NCBI RefSeq assembly: GCF_019375475.1
Contig: NZ_JAHXGQ010000001.1
Span: forward strand, 248,001-312,000
Source: Saccharothrix obliqua
Lineage (GTDB): Bacteria > Actinomycetota > Actinomycetes > Mycobacteriales > Pseudonocardiaceae
Direction: 5' to 3'
DNA length: 64,000 nucleotides
Part shown: piece by piece, positions 48,328 through 57,055 of the stretch
Position numbering within the stretch: the stretch's first letter is position 1
Layout: every line of letters starts with the position of its first letter
Translations under genes and position numbers: made by a program
Notes under the pieces: generated by a model
Seen by the model: the letters and a program-made list of their open reading frames with translations, nothing else
What the model was told of the DNA's origin: nothing
Database searches by the model: none

Positions 48328-49350
48328 GTGCGCCTAGGGGTGCTTGATGTCGGGTCGAACACCGTCCACCTCTTGGTGGTGGACGCTCATCGTGGTGCCC
48401 ACCCGACGCCGATGAGTTCCGAGAAGTCCGTGCTCCGCCTGGCCGAACAGCTGGACGGGGACGGGCTCCTCACCAAAGCCGGTGCGGACCAGCTGGTGCG
48501 CACGGTCGCGGCCACCAAGGCGTCCGCCGCCCGGCTGGGCTGCGACGACCTGATGGCGTTCGCCACGTCCGCGGTCCGCGAGGCGGGCAACTCGGCGGCC
48601 GTGCTGGACCGGGTGCGCCAGGAGACCGGCGTCGACCTCCAGGTGCTGTCCGGCGAGGACGAGGCGCGGTACACGTTCCTCGCCGTCCGGCGCTGGTACG
48701 GGTGGTCGGCGGGCCGGCTGCTCAGCCTCGACATCGGCGGCGGCTCGCTGGAGCTGGCCGTCGGCGTCGACGAGGAGCCGGAAGGCGCGTTCTCCCTGCC
48801 GCTCGGCGCGGGCCGCCTCACCCGCACCCGCTTCCGGAACGACCCGCCCACGCGGGCCGAGATCCGCGACACCACCGAGTGGCTGGACGACCAGATCGCG
48901 CCGGTCGCCAAGAAGATCCGCCGCGTCGGCTCGCCCGACCGGGTCGTCGCGACCTCGAAGACGTTCCGCACGCTGGCCCGGCTCACCGGCGCCGCGCCGT
49001 CGTCCGCCGGACCGCGGGCCCGCCGCGTGCTCACCCACGCCGGGCTGCGGCAGCTCACCGGGTTCATCTCGCGGATGTCCGGGCAGGACCTCGCGGAGCT
49101 GGAGGGCGTCAGCGCCGGACGGGCCCACCAGCTCGTCGCCGGGGCGCTGGTGGCCGAGGCCACCATGCGAGCCCTGTCACTCGGTGAGCTGGAGATCTGC
49201 CCCTGGGCGCTGCGGGAAGGTGTCATCCTGCGTCGGCTGGACCACACTAACGGGTCGGACCACGGCGAAGATCGGGACACCCCGGCTGCCCGCACCCGGC
49301 GGCCGGGCGACACTGGACGGACTGGCCGCCACGGGGCACGGTGGAGTTGA
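48328..49350 (+). CDS. ppx: Ppx/GppA exopolyphosphatase family protein
   Basis: 340 residues of the short (Ppx1) type. An ASKHA ATPase-like fold is marked by LDVGSNTVHLLVVD, AVREAGN, and LSLDIGGGSLELAVG. The long C-terminal HD-like extension of E. coli Ppx is missing, as in mycobacterial Ppx1 (Rv0496), which hydrolyses polyphosphate and/or pppGpp. It follows regX3, linking polyphosphate turnover to phosphate control. The stop TGA shares its A with the next ATG. Confidence 0.9.
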   Translation: MRLGVLDVGSNTVHLLVVDAHRGAHPTPMSSEKSVLRLAEQLDGDGLLTKAGADQLVRTVAATKASAARLGCDDLMAFATSAVREAGNSAAVLDRVRQETGVDLQVLSGEDEARYTFLAVRRWYGWSAGRLLSLDIGGGSLELAVGVDEEPEGAFSLPLGAGRLTRTRFRNDPPTRAEIRDTTEWLDDQIAPVAKKIRRVGSPDRVVATSKTFRTLARLTGAAPSSAGPRARRVLTHAGLRQLTGFISRMSGQDLAELEGVSAGRAHQLVAGALVAEATMRALSLGELEICPWALREGVILRRLDHTNGSDHGEDRDTPAARTRRPGDTGRTGRHGARWS

Positions 49351-50498
49351 TGAGTCGAGAGAGCGAGTCGGAGCAGACCCAGCGCACGGTCGCGGAGTTG
49401 CTCGCCCAGTACGGCGGGGGCTCCGGCGACGTGACGCCGCGTCGGCGACGGCGCCGCGCCGAGGACGCCTCGGACACCGCTCCGCAGGCGATCATCGAGC
49501 GGGTCAACTCCGACAGCGGGCGGTTGTTGCCGATCAGGGACGAGCCGGAGGGCGCGGCACCGGCCGGGCCACCGCCGGTGCCCGGTCCGCCCGTGTCGGG
49601 TCCGCCCGTGTCGGGTCCACCGGTGTCGGGTCCACCCGTGTCCGGGCCGCCGGTTCCGCCGGTCGGGCCGCCGCCCGCGCCGCCTCGGCGGGAGGTGGAC
49701 GCCGAGCGGACCGCCTACCAGCCGCCGGTTCGGCCTGAGCCGCCTCAGCCTCCGGTTCGGCCGGAGGGGCGACCGGAGGGACGTCCGGAGGGCCGGGAGC
49801 GCCGCGTGCCCGCGCCGAGCCCCGCCGAGGAGACCCAGCAGGTCCCGCCGGTCGTGGCCGCCGAGCGGACCAGCGTGGTGCGGCCCGTCGAGCCCATGAC
49901 CGAGCAGTTGCCCCGGATCACGGACAAGCTCACCCCGAACGTCCCGCTGGAGTCGCTGCCGACGGAGTCGGTGCTGATCGTGCCGCCGGCGCCGCCGGAG
50001 CTGCCCGCGCCGCTGCCCGACCAGACCGCCGAGGACTGGTTCGGCGAGGACGAGCCGCCCGCCGCGGAGCCCGAGAGCACCCAGTTCCACCCCTACGTCG
50101 AAGAGGAAGACGACGAGGGGAATCCGGAGAGCACGCAGTTCCACCCCTACGTCGACGACGACGAGGAGGACGAGGACGACGAGGAGCCCGCGGGCCTCGC
50201 CGACGTCGGGGAGGAAGAGGAGCCCGCCGAGCGCTCGCCCGGCAAGGAGTGGCTGTTCATGATCGGCCAGCTCGCGATCGGCGTGATCGGCGGCGCGGCG
50301 CTCTGGCTCGGGTTCAGCTTCCTCTGGCGCACCCTCGCCCCGGCGGCCCTGGTCGTCGCGCTCGCCGTGACGGTCGGGCTGGTGATGCTGGTCCGCAAGA
50401 TCCGCCGCGCGGACGACCTCCAGACGACGATCCTGGCGGTGCTGGTCGGCCTCATCGTGACGGTTTCGCCGGCGGCCATGCTGCTGGTGAAGTCTTGA
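49350..50498 (+). CDS. Pro-rich membrane protein (Rv0497-like)
   Basis: 382 residues. The conserved N-terminus TVAELLAQYGG is followed by a basic RRRRRR patch, a low-complexity region with five GPPVS/GPPVP units and three PEGR units, then two ESTQFHPYV copies in an acidic stretch (EEDDE and DDDEEDEDDEE). At the C-terminus are three membrane segments. Thus a long disordered cytoplasmic arm is tied to the membrane. The function is unknown. Orthologues sit at the same place after ppx in mycobacteria. The ATG at 49350 (GGAG upstream) is preferred to the GTG at 49341. Confidence 0.85.
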   Translation: MSRESESEQTQRTVAELLAQYGGGSGDVTPRRRRRRAEDASDTAPQAIIERVNSDSGRLLPIRDEPEGAAPAGPPPVPGPPVSGPPVSGPPVSGPPVSGPPVPPVGPPPAPPRREVDAERTAYQPPVRPEPPQPPVRPEGRPEGRPEGRERRVPAPSPAEETQQVPPVVAAERTSVVRPVEPMTEQLPRITDKLTPNVPLESLPTESVLIVPPAPPELPAPLPDQTAEDWFGEDEPPAAEPESTQFHPYVEEEDDEGNPESTQFHPYVDDDEEDEDDEEPAGLADVGEEEEPAERSPGKEWLFMIGQLAIGVIGGAALWLGFSFLWRTLAPAALVVALAVTVGLVMLVRKIRRADDLQTTILAVLVGLIVTVSPAAMLLVKS

Positions 50499-51280
50499 TC
50501 CCGGTCGGCCTGTCCACGGCATCCGTGTGGCCCCAGCCGGCGGGCGCGGCGTTCGAGGCCGCGGGCGCGCTGGGGTACGACGGCGTCGAGGTCATGGTGT
50601 GGGCCGACCCGACCAGCCAGGACGTCCGGGCCTTGCAGCGCCTGTCCAACCGGGAGCGCGTGCCGGTGCTGGCGGTGCACTCGCCGTGCCTGCTGATCAG
50701 CCAGCGCGTGTGGTCGCCGGACCCCGTGGAGCGGCTGCGGCGCAGCGTCCGGGCGGCGGAGGAGCTGGGCGCGCGGACGGTCGTGGTGCACCCGCCGTTC
50801 CGCTGGCAGCGCAAGTACGCGGACGGCTTCGCCGACCTCGTGGCGGAGCTGGAGGACGGCAGCGGGATCGCGGTGGCCGTGGAGAACATGTTCCCGGTGC
50901 GCCGCGGCCTCGGTCGCGGGAGGTCCGTGCAGGTCACGGCGTTCCGCCCGTCGATAGACCCGACCGACGTCGGCCACCGCAACTACACGCTGGACCTGTC
51001 GCACGCCTCCGCCGCGAACGTCGACGCCATGGAGCTGGCGAAGCGGATGGGCGACGGCCTCACCCACGTCCACCTCGCCGACGGCACCGGGCTGCCCAAG
51101 GACCAGCACCTGATCCCCGGCCGGGGCAGCCAGCCGTGTGCCGAGCTGTGCGGCGTGCTGGGCCGCTCGGGTTTCACCGGCCAGGTCGTGCTGGAGGTCG
51201 ACACCCGCAAGGCGCGCACGGCCGGCGAGCGGCGTGAGCTGCTGGCCGAGTCGCTGGCGTTCGCCCGGACCCACCTCTGA
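50495..51280 (+). CDS. xylose isomerase-like TIM barrel protein (Rv0498-like)
   Basis: 261 residues, sugar-phosphate isomerase/epimerase family. Metal-ligand regions: GYDGVEVMVW, VLAVHSPCLL, VVVHPPFRWQ, IAVAVENMFP (Glu), YTLDLSHAS (Asp/His), and the final VVLEVDTRK (Glu). The substrate is unknown, and these enzymes often act on inositols or keto-sugars. The TTG start at 50495 overlaps the previous stop (TTGA). Confidence 0.87.
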   Translation: MIPVGLSTASVWPQPAGAAFEAAGALGYDGVEVMVWADPTSQDVRALQRLSNRERVPVLAVHSPCLLISQRVWSPDPVERLRRSVRAAEELGARTVVVHPPFRWQRKYADGFADLVAELEDGSGIAVAVENMFPVRRGLGRGRSVQVTAFRPSIDPTDVGHRNYTLDLSHASAANVDAMELAKRMGDGLTHVHLADGTGLPKDQHLIPGRGSQPCAELCGVLGRSGFTGQVVLEVDTRKARTAGERRELLAESLAFARTHL

Positions 51281-51351
51281 CCGGTCGGGTCGCTGACGAA
51301 ACCACCGCTGACCCGCTGCTTCCCCGGAGACCACCGGATAGGGTCTTGATC

Positions 51352-52272
51352 GTGAACCCCTTGCGCTCGTTGATCCTCGCCGCCGCGGACAACGACGCGG
51401 TGCGCCGGGTCGTCACGCGCGCACCGGTCAGCCGGGACGTGGTGCGCCGGTTCGTCGCCGGCGAGACGGTCGAGTCGGCGGTCGACACCACCGGAGACCT
51501 GGTGGAACACGGCCTGCGCGCGACCCTGGACCACCTGGGCGGGGAAGCCGCGAGCCGGGCCTCCGCCGAGCGGACCGTGCAGGCGTACCTGAAGCTGCTC
51601 GACCAGCTCCACGACACCGGCCTGGCCGCGGACGCCGAGGTCAGCGTCAAGCTGTCGGCGGTCGGTCTCGCGCATGGCGAGCGCCTCGCCCTGGACAACG
51701 CCTCCCGGATCTGCGCGGCGGCCGAGCAGGGCGGCACCACCGTGACGCTCGACATGGAGGACCACACGACGACGGACGCGACCCTGCGCGTCCTCGCCGA
51801 GCTGCGCCGGGCGTGGCCGTGGGTGGGCGCGGTGCTCCAGGCGTACCTGCGCCGGACGCTGGACGACTGCCGCGAACTCGCCGGTACGCGGGTGCGGCTG
51901 TGCAAGGGCGCCTACGCGGAACCGGCGTCGGTGGCGTTCACCGCGCCGCACGACGTGGACCTGAACTACGTGCGCTGCGCGAACGTGCTGCTGGCCGGCG
52001 GCGGCTACCCGATGTTCGCCACGCACGACCCGAGGCTGGTCGCGATCGTCGGAGAGCGGGCGCGGTGGCACGACCGCGCGGCCGGCGCGTTCGAGTACCA
52101 GATGCTGCACGGCGTCCGCCCGGCCGAGCAGGCGCGGCTGGCGGCGGAAGGGCACGTGGTGCGGGTGTACGTGCCCTTCGGCGAGCAGTGGTACGGGTAC
52201 CTGATGCGCAGGCTGGCCGAACGCCCGGCCAACGTGGCGTTTTTCCTGCGTTCGCTGGTCAGCCGCTCGTGA
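51352..52272 (+). CDS. proline dehydrogenase
   Basis: 306 residues, single-domain FAD PRODH. Motifs: AEVSVKLSAVG, TVTLDMEDHTTTDATL, VGAVLQAYLRRTLDD, RVRLCKGAYAEP, FATHDPRLV and FEYQMLHGVRP, and C-terminal VRVYVPFGEQWYGYLMRRLAERPAN. It oxidises proline to pyrroline-5-carboxylate. The partner P5C dehydrogenase is not in this window, while the reverse enzyme proC lies 1.3 kb downstream. The GTG at 51352 (NPLRSLIL start) is used; a TTG two codons upstream is possible. Confidence 0.93.
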   Translation: MNPLRSLILAAADNDAVRRVVTRAPVSRDVVRRFVAGETVESAVDTTGDLVEHGLRATLDHLGGEAASRASAERTVQAYLKLLDQLHDTGLAADAEVSVKLSAVGLAHGERLALDNASRICAAAEQGGTTVTLDMEDHTTTDATLRVLAELRRAWPWVGAVLQAYLRRTLDDCRELAGTRVRLCKGAYAEPASVAFTAPHDVDLNYVRCANVLLAGGGYPMFATHDPRLVAIVGERARWHDRAAGAFEYQMLHGVRPAEQARLAAEGHVVRVYVPFGEQWYGYLMRRLAERPANVAFFLRSLVSRS

Positions 52273-52280
52273 GGAGTGCT

Positions 52281-53087
52281 GTGACGTTCTCTGCTGCCAG
52301 TGCCGTGCGCCCGTTGGGCGACGGCACGTACACGGCGTCGCTGCCCGGCGAGTGGACGATCGGGCCGAAACCGCACGGCGGGTTCCTGCTCGCGCTGGCG
52401 GCGCGGGCCGCGGTGCACGCCGCCGAAGGAGCGGTGCCCGGCGCGGAGGCGTTGTCGCCGCTGGCGGTGAGCGCGCAGTTCCTGCGCGCGCCGGAGGTCG
52501 GGCCGGTGCTGCTGCGGACCGACGTGCGCAAGGCCGGCCGGACCGCCACGGTGGTGAACTGCGTGCTGGAGCAGCGTGGTCGGCCGTGTGTCGAGACGTC
52601 CGTGACGGTGGGCCGGATGCCCGCCCAGACCCCGGACTACGCCGACCTGCCGGACGTCCCGGCTGCGCCGCCGGCGGACGCCGTCGACCTGGCCACGTTG
52701 GGCGCGGGAGGCGTGTACAAGCTGGGCGCGGTGTGCGACGTCCGGCTCGCGGCGGAGGGTGCCGGGTTCCTCACCGGGAAGATCGGCGACCCGCTGTCGT
52801 TGACGTTGTGGGTCCGCCCGTTCGGGGAGCGGCCGGACCCGTACTTCGCTTTGGTCGCCGGGGACATCTCCATGCCGGTGACGTTCAACCTGGGGCGGTT
52901 CGGGTGGTCGCCCACCGTGCAGTTGACGGCGCTCCTGCGGGCGGAACCCGCTTCGGGGTGGTTGCGGGTGCGCGTGTCCAGCAGTGCCGTGCACGGGCAG
53001 TGGTTCGACGAGGACTTCGTGGTGATCGACGCCGCTGGGCGGCTGGTTTGTCAGGCTCGGCAGTTGGCGTTGACGCCTGCCGGGTGA
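52281..53087 (+). CDS. acyl-CoA thioesterase-like double hotdog protein
   Basis: 268 residues. The N-terminal hotdog has WTIGPKPHGGFLLALAARAAVHA and LSPLAVSAQFLRAPEVGPVLLRTDV, then GRTATVVNCVLEQRGRPCVETSVTVGR. The C-terminal hotdog has PYFALVAGDISMPVTFNLGRFGWSPTVQLTALLRAEPASGWLRVRVSS. This is the TesB-like 4HBT_3 arrangement. The substrate is a fatty acyl-CoA by family; chain length is unknown. The GTG at 52281 has GAGGAG just upstream, 9 bp after the PRODH stop. Confidence 0.85.
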   Translation: MTFSAASAVRPLGDGTYTASLPGEWTIGPKPHGGFLLALAARAAVHAAEGAVPGAEALSPLAVSAQFLRAPEVGPVLLRTDVRKAGRTATVVNCVLEQRGRPCVETSVTVGRMPAQTPDYADLPDVPAAPPADAVDLATLGAGGVYKLGAVCDVRLAAEGAGFLTGKIGDPLSLTLWVRPFGERPDPYFALVAGDISMPVTFNLGRFGWSPTVQLTALLRAEPASGWLRVRVSSSAVHGQWFDEDFVVIDAAGRLVCQARQLALTPAG

Positions 53088-53094
53088 GTGGCGG

Positions 53095-53310
53095 GGCCGC
53101 TTGAGCGGCGGGCTTCTTGCGTGCCTGGGCTTCTTGAGCGGCTGGGTTCGCAGTGCCCGGCATCGTGGTGCCTGGGTTCTTGAGTGCCTGGCTTCATGGT
53201 GCCCGGGCTCGTGGTGCCCGGCATCGTGGTGCCTGGGCTTCTTGCGTGCCGGCGTGGTGCCTGGGTTCTTGCGTGCCGGCGTGGTGCCTGGGTTCTTGCG
53301 TGCCTGGCAT
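53095..53310. repeat. imperfect GTGCCTGGGTTCTTG repeat array
   Basis: A 27-bp unit is repeated perfectly at 53244-53270 and 53271-53297. Diverged copies of GTGCCTGG(C/G)TTCTTG and GTGCCCGGCATCGTG lie on the left side. The array ends where the palindrome-rich stretch begins. Frames are open on both strands without plausible products. Confidence 0.8.
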
Positions 53311-53389
53311 CCCCGGCCAACCAGAGAGCGCATTGGATTAAAAGCGACGCTCGCCGCTTGGCAGGCCGCCAAGGAGAACTGGAAGAGCG

Positions 53390-53522
53390 CCGTCGTGTTC
53401 TCCCCGTATGGCCTGGTCAAGACAACCACACTCGTTCCCTGGGCGCAAACGAAAAGCGTGTTTGCGCCCAGGGAACGAGCGCGGTTCGCTGGCGCGCAGG
53501 CCATACGGGGAGAACACGACGG
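53390..53522. mobile_element. nested perfect palindrome, MITE-like
   Basis: Outer arms of 26 bp (53390-53415 and 53497-53522; left arm begins CCGTCGTGTTCTCC) are perfect inverted repeats. Inside them, 20-bp arms (53431-53450, beginning CTCGTTCCCTGG, and 53460-53479) are also perfect, with a 9-nt loop. The two stems are separated by unpaired 15 and 17 nt. A smaller dyad CTTGGC/GCCAAG lies at 53357-53373. No ORF or convincing target duplication is seen. It may be a small non-autonomous element, or a cruciform-forming repeat, 50 bp before proC. Confidence 0.6.
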
Positions 53523-53572
53523 AGGTGGTGTGTCGTGCCTTCGGCGGAATTCGCTCGTGGGAAACTGGGGGT

Positions 53573-54400
53573 ATGACGACGTCTACTACTACGACTATTG
53601 CTGTGCTTGGGGCCGGGAAGATCGGGGAGGCGTTGCTCTCCGGCCTGTTGCAAGGGGGGTGGGCTGCCGATCGGCTGTTGTTCACGGAAAAGCACCCTGA
53701 GCGGGCGGTTTCGTTGCGGGACCGGTACGGCGTTGACGGTACCGATGTGGCCGGGGCTGCGGGTCGGGCCGATGTGCTGGTGGTTGCCGTGAAGCCGCAG
53801 GACATCGGGCCGTTGTTGGACGAACTCGCGCCTGTGGTGCGGCCCGGGGTTTTGATCGTTTCCCTGTGCGCCGGGTTGCCCACCTCGTTGTTCGAGGCGC
53901 GGTTGCCCGGTGGCACGCCGGTGGTGCGGGTCATGCCCAACACGCCGATGGTGGTGGGTCAGGCGATGAGCGCCATTTCCGCCGGCCGTTTCGCCGGGGA
54001 GGAGCACCTGGTCCTGGTCGAGGAGTTGCTGTCGACCGTCGGCAAGGTGGCGCGGGTCCCCGAGAAGCAGCAGGACGCCGTCACCGCGTTGTCCGGCTCG
54101 GGGCCGGCGTACTTCTTCTTCCTCGTCGAGGCGATGATCGACGCCGGCATCCTGCTCGGCATCCCGCGCGACCTGGCCACCCGGTTGATCATCCAGTCCG
54201 CGGTGGGCGCGGCGTCGATGTTGGACCAGGGCGACCAGCACCCGGTGATCCTGCGCGAGGCGGTCACCTCGCCGGGCGGCACCACGATCACGGCCATCCG
54301 CGAGCTGGAGAAGCACGGCGTGCGGGCCGCGATGCTCGCCGCCATCGAAGCCGCCCGCGACCGTTCGGTGGAACTGGGACGCGCCCACGAGGGGGACTGA
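53573..54400 (+). CDS. proC: pyrroline-5-carboxylate reductase
   Basis: 275 residues. The Rossmann start TIAVLGAGKIGEALLSGLL is followed by VKPQDIGPLLDEL, VRVMPNTPMVVGQAMSAIS, TALSGSGPAYFFFLVEAMIDAG and TSPGGTTITAIRELEKHGVR, all ProC hallmarks. It makes proline from P5C with NAD(P)H. The ATG at 53573 has a GGGGG Shine-Dalgarno and is family-typical. It is the Rv0500 orthologue and is followed by bldC as in mycobacteria. Confidence 0.96.
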   Translation: MTTSTTTTIAVLGAGKIGEALLSGLLQGGWAADRLLFTEKHPERAVSLRDRYGVDGTDVAGAAGRADVLVVAVKPQDIGPLLDELAPVVRPGVLIVSLCAGLPTSLFEARLPGGTPVVRVMPNTPMVVGQAMSAISAGRFAGEEHLVLVEELLSTVGKVARVPEKQQDAVTALSGSGPAYFFFLVEAMIDAGILLGIPRDLATRLIIQSAVGAASMLDQGDQHPVILREAVTSPGGTTITAIRELEKHGVRAAMLAAIEAARDRSVELGRAHEGD

Positions 54401-54519
54401 TCCCGCCATTGGCCGTCGCACCAGTCCCACCTGTCCCGTTACTCTCAGGGCAGCACGTGCGTGTCGAACCGTCGGTGGGGAAGCCGACGGCACGACGCGT
54501 GTCGAAGGACGCGGTGAAC

Positions 54520-54729
54520 ATGCCGGAGGAGAACGATCGAGCATCCCTGGTCCAGGTCAAGTTCCTGACCGTCGCCGAGGTTGCGCTGGTGATGCGGGTG
54601 TCGAAGATGACGGTGTACCGGCTGGTGCACTCGGGCGAGCTGACCGCCGTGCGCGTCGGCAAGTCGTTCCGGGTGCCGGAGAAGGCGGTGCACGAGTACC
54701 TGAGGAACGCCTACTTCGACGCCGGGTGA
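54520..54729 (+). CDS. bldC: BldC developmental DNA-binding protein
   Basis: 69 residues, small MerR-like winged helix: FLTVAEVALVMRVSKMTVYRLVHSGELTAVRVGKSFRVPEKAVHEYLR. BldC holds Streptomyces in vegetative growth by binding head-to-tail repeats. The N-terminal short tail is typical. Position after proC is conserved (Rv0500A in M. tuberculosis). Confidence 0.95.
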   Translation: MPEENDRASLVQVKFLTVAEVALVMRVSKMTVYRLVHSGELTAVRVGKSFRVPEKAVHEYLRNAYFDAG

Positions 54730-54851
54730 GGGTCGGCGCCGGCAGCCGGGTAAACTGACAGGCCGTTCGTGCCTGGTGTCGGCGCGCCCTACCGTTGGGT
54801 GTCTCCACCGGCGCGTGGAAACACCTGACGTCTAGTGAGTGAGGGACCCGC

Positions 54852-54953
54852 ATGGGCTCGGTCATCAAGAAGCGCCGCAAGCGCATGTCGAAGAAGAAGC
54901 ACCGCAAGCTGCTGCGCAAGACGCGCGTCCAGCGTCGCAAGCGCGGCAAGTAG
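54852..54953 (+). CDS. small 30S ribosomal protein bS22 (AURKAIP1/COX24 family)
   Basis: 33 residues, extremely basic ([18 protein letters not shown], then [14 protein letters not shown]). This matches the actinobacterial bS22 found in mycobacterial ribosome structures (Rv0500B) near the decoding centre. The start ATG at 54852 is upstream of GTCATC. It lies between bldC and the epimerase gene as in M. tuberculosis. Confidence 0.95.
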   Translation: MGSVIKKRRKRMSKKKHRKLLRKTRVQRRKRGK

Positions 54954-55067
54954 GGGTCATCGGGCCGGCTGGGCGCGTGCCCGGCGGCCCGGCGGGTCTT
55001 TCGGGCGCCGGTTCCCCCGCGGGGACCGGCGCTTCCGCGTCCCCGGTGGTGGGTAGCATCCTGGGCG

Positions 55068-56105
55068 ATGGCACCCAAGGTCGTTCTGGTCACCGGTTGC
55101 AGCCGCTTCCTCGGCGGCCACCTCGTCGCGCGGTTCGCGGCCGACCCCGACGTCGAGCGGGTGCTGGGCGTGGACACCGAGCCGCCCTCGCGTGACCTGC
55201 TGCGGCGCATGGGGCGGGCCGAGTTCGTCCGCGCCGACATCCGCAACCCGCTCATCGCCAAGGTCGTCGCGTCGGCACGCGTCGACACCGTCGTGCACGC
55301 CTCGGTGACCGCCGACCCCGGCGGACCCGGCGGGCGGTCGGTGATGAAGGAGATGAACGTCATCGGCACGATGCAGCTGCTGGCCGCGTGCCAGAAGTCG
55401 CCGCACGTGCGCAAGCTGGTGGTGAAGTCGACCAGCGCCGTCTACGGGTCGTCGTCGCGGGACCCGGCGGTGTTCACCGAGGACATGGGCCCCAAGGACC
55501 TCCCGTCCAGCGGTTACGCGAAGGACGCCGTCGAGGTCGAGGGCTACGTGCGCGGGTTCGCCCGCCGCCGGCCCGACGTGGTGGTCACGGCGCTGCGCTT
55601 CACCAACTTCATCGGCCCCCGCATCGACACCGTGCTGACCAGGTACTTCGCCCTGCCCGTGGTGCCGACGATCATGGGCTACGACGCGCGCGTGCAGCTG
55701 CTGCACTCGGCCGACGCGCTGGCCGTGCTGGAGCGGGCCGCGCGGCACGACCTGCCGGGCGTGTTCAACGTGGGCGGTGACGGGGTGCTGCTGCTGTCGC
55801 AGGCCATCCGGCGTGCGGGCCGGCTGCCGCTGCCCGTGCCGAGCGCGGCGGTGCCCGTGGTGGGGCGGGTGTTCCGCAGCGCGCGCCTGGTGGACTTCTC
55901 GCCCGACCAGCTGCGGTTCCTCAACTGGGGCCGCGTGGTGGACACCGGGCTGCTCAAGCGCGAGTTCGGCTTCACGCCCCGGTGGACCACGCGCCAGGCG
56001 TTCGACGACTACGTGCACGGGCGGGGCCTGCGCCCGCTGATCGACCCCGGCCTGGTGGAGTCGGTGGAGCGCGGCGTGCTCGACGCGGCGGCGAGGCTGC
56101 GGTGA
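55068..56105 (+). CDS. NAD-dependent epimerase/dehydratase (Rv0501-like)
   Basis: 345 residues, extended SDR. It has VLVTGCSRFLGGHLVARF (NAD site), VHASVTADPGG, VKSTSAVYGSS, and the catalytic Tyr-Lys in GYAKDAVEVEGYV, then FTNFIGPRID. It is annotated galE2 in mycobacteria, but the glycine pattern is not a classical UDP-galactose epimerase. It ends with GTGA overlapping the acyltransferase gene, so the two work together, probably on envelope lipids or glycans (inference). Confidence 0.88.
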   Translation: MAPKVVLVTGCSRFLGGHLVARFAADPDVERVLGVDTEPPSRDLLRRMGRAEFVRADIRNPLIAKVVASARVDTVVHASVTADPGGPGGRSVMKEMNVIGTMQLLAACQKSPHVRKLVVKSTSAVYGSSSRDPAVFTEDMGPKDLPSSGYAKDAVEVEGYVRGFARRRPDVVVTALRFTNFIGPRIDTVLTRYFALPVVPTIMGYDARVQLLHSADALAVLERAARHDLPGVFNVGGDGVLLLSQAIRRAGRLPLPVPSAAVPVVGRVFRSARLVDFSPDQLRFLNWGRVVDTGLLKREFGFTPRWTTRQAFDDYVHGRGLRPLIDPGLVESVERGVLDAAARLR

Positions 56106-56950
56106 CGGCGGACCGGGAGGAGCGGCTCGCCGAGTTCCTGGCGTTCGTGCGGCGACGGCTGCGTGGCGAGTACGAGGTGGACGAGTTCGGCTTCGACGCC
56201 GACCTCACGGACCACCTGCTGATGCCGCCGCTGCGCCCGCTGTACGAGAAGTGGTTCCGGGTGGACACCACCGGCGTGCACCACGTGCCCGCGACGGGCG
56301 GTGCGCTGATCGTCGCCAACCACTCCGGCACGCTGCCCCTGGACGGCGTGATGACCGCCTACGCGGTGCGTGCCGAGCACCCGGCGGGGCGGCACCTGCG
56401 GATGCTGGGCGCGGACCTGGTGTTCAAGACGCCCGTGCTGGGCGCGCTGGCCCGCAAGTCCGGGCAGACGCTGGCCTGCACCCCCGACGCCGACCGGCTG
56501 CTGCGGGCCGGTGAGCTGGTGGGCGTCTGGCCGGAGGGCTTCAAGGGCATCGGGAAGCCGTTCAAGGACCGGTACAAGCTCCAGCGGTTCGGCCGCGGCG
56601 GGTTCGTGTCGGCGGCGTTGAACGCGGGCGTGCCGATCATCCCGTGCGCGATCGTGGGCGCCGAGGAGATCTACCCCAAGATCGGCGACGTGAAGGCCCT
56701 GGCCCGGCTGTTCGGCCTGCCCTACTTCCCGGTGACGCCGTTCTTCCCGCTGCTGGGCCCCCTCGGCGCCGTGCCGCTGCCGTCCAAGTGGTACATCGAG
56801 TTCGGCGAGCCCATCCCGACCGACGGGTTCGGCGAGCACGCCGCGGACGACCCGATGCTGGTGTTCAACCTGACCGACCAGGTGCGGGAGACCATCCAGC
56901 AGACCCTGTACCGGCTGCTCACGCAGAGGCGGAACGTCTTCTCGGGATGA
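56102..56950 (+). CDS. 1-acyl-glycerol-3-phosphate acyltransferase-like (Rv0502)
   Basis: 282 residues, PlsC superfamily. Block I is NHSGTLPLDG (NH-x4-D variant), block III GVWPEGFKGIGKPF and later FGRGGFVSAALNAGVPIIPCAIVGAEE. A hydrophobic stretch before block I suggests peripheral membrane binding. It probably acylates a lysophospholipid or related lipid. The GTG start overlaps the epimerase stop. Confidence 0.88.
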   Translation: MTADREERLAEFLAFVRRRLRGEYEVDEFGFDADLTDHLLMPPLRPLYEKWFRVDTTGVHHVPATGGALIVANHSGTLPLDGVMTAYAVRAEHPAGRHLRMLGADLVFKTPVLGALARKSGQTLACTPDADRLLRAGELVGVWPEGFKGIGKPFKDRYKLQRFGRGGFVSAALNAGVPIIPCAIVGAEEIYPKIGDVKALARLFGLPYFPVTPFFPLLGPLGAVPLPSKWYIEFGEPIPTDGFGEHAADDPMLVFNLTDQVRETIQQTLYRLLTQRRNVFSG

Positions 56951-57055
56951 CGACCACCCGGGCCGGGGCCGCGGTGCGGTCGACCAGGTGCTCTGCGCCA
57001 GGGCGTTGATCAGGCCGGACGTGCCGGCGGTTCCGGTCGCCGGTGCGCTTGGCGG

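Noticed and set aside
53095-53310. His/Arg/Pro repeat protein on the minus strand
   Set aside because: The frame exists only because of the 27-bp repeats and has no ribosome site or conserved ends.
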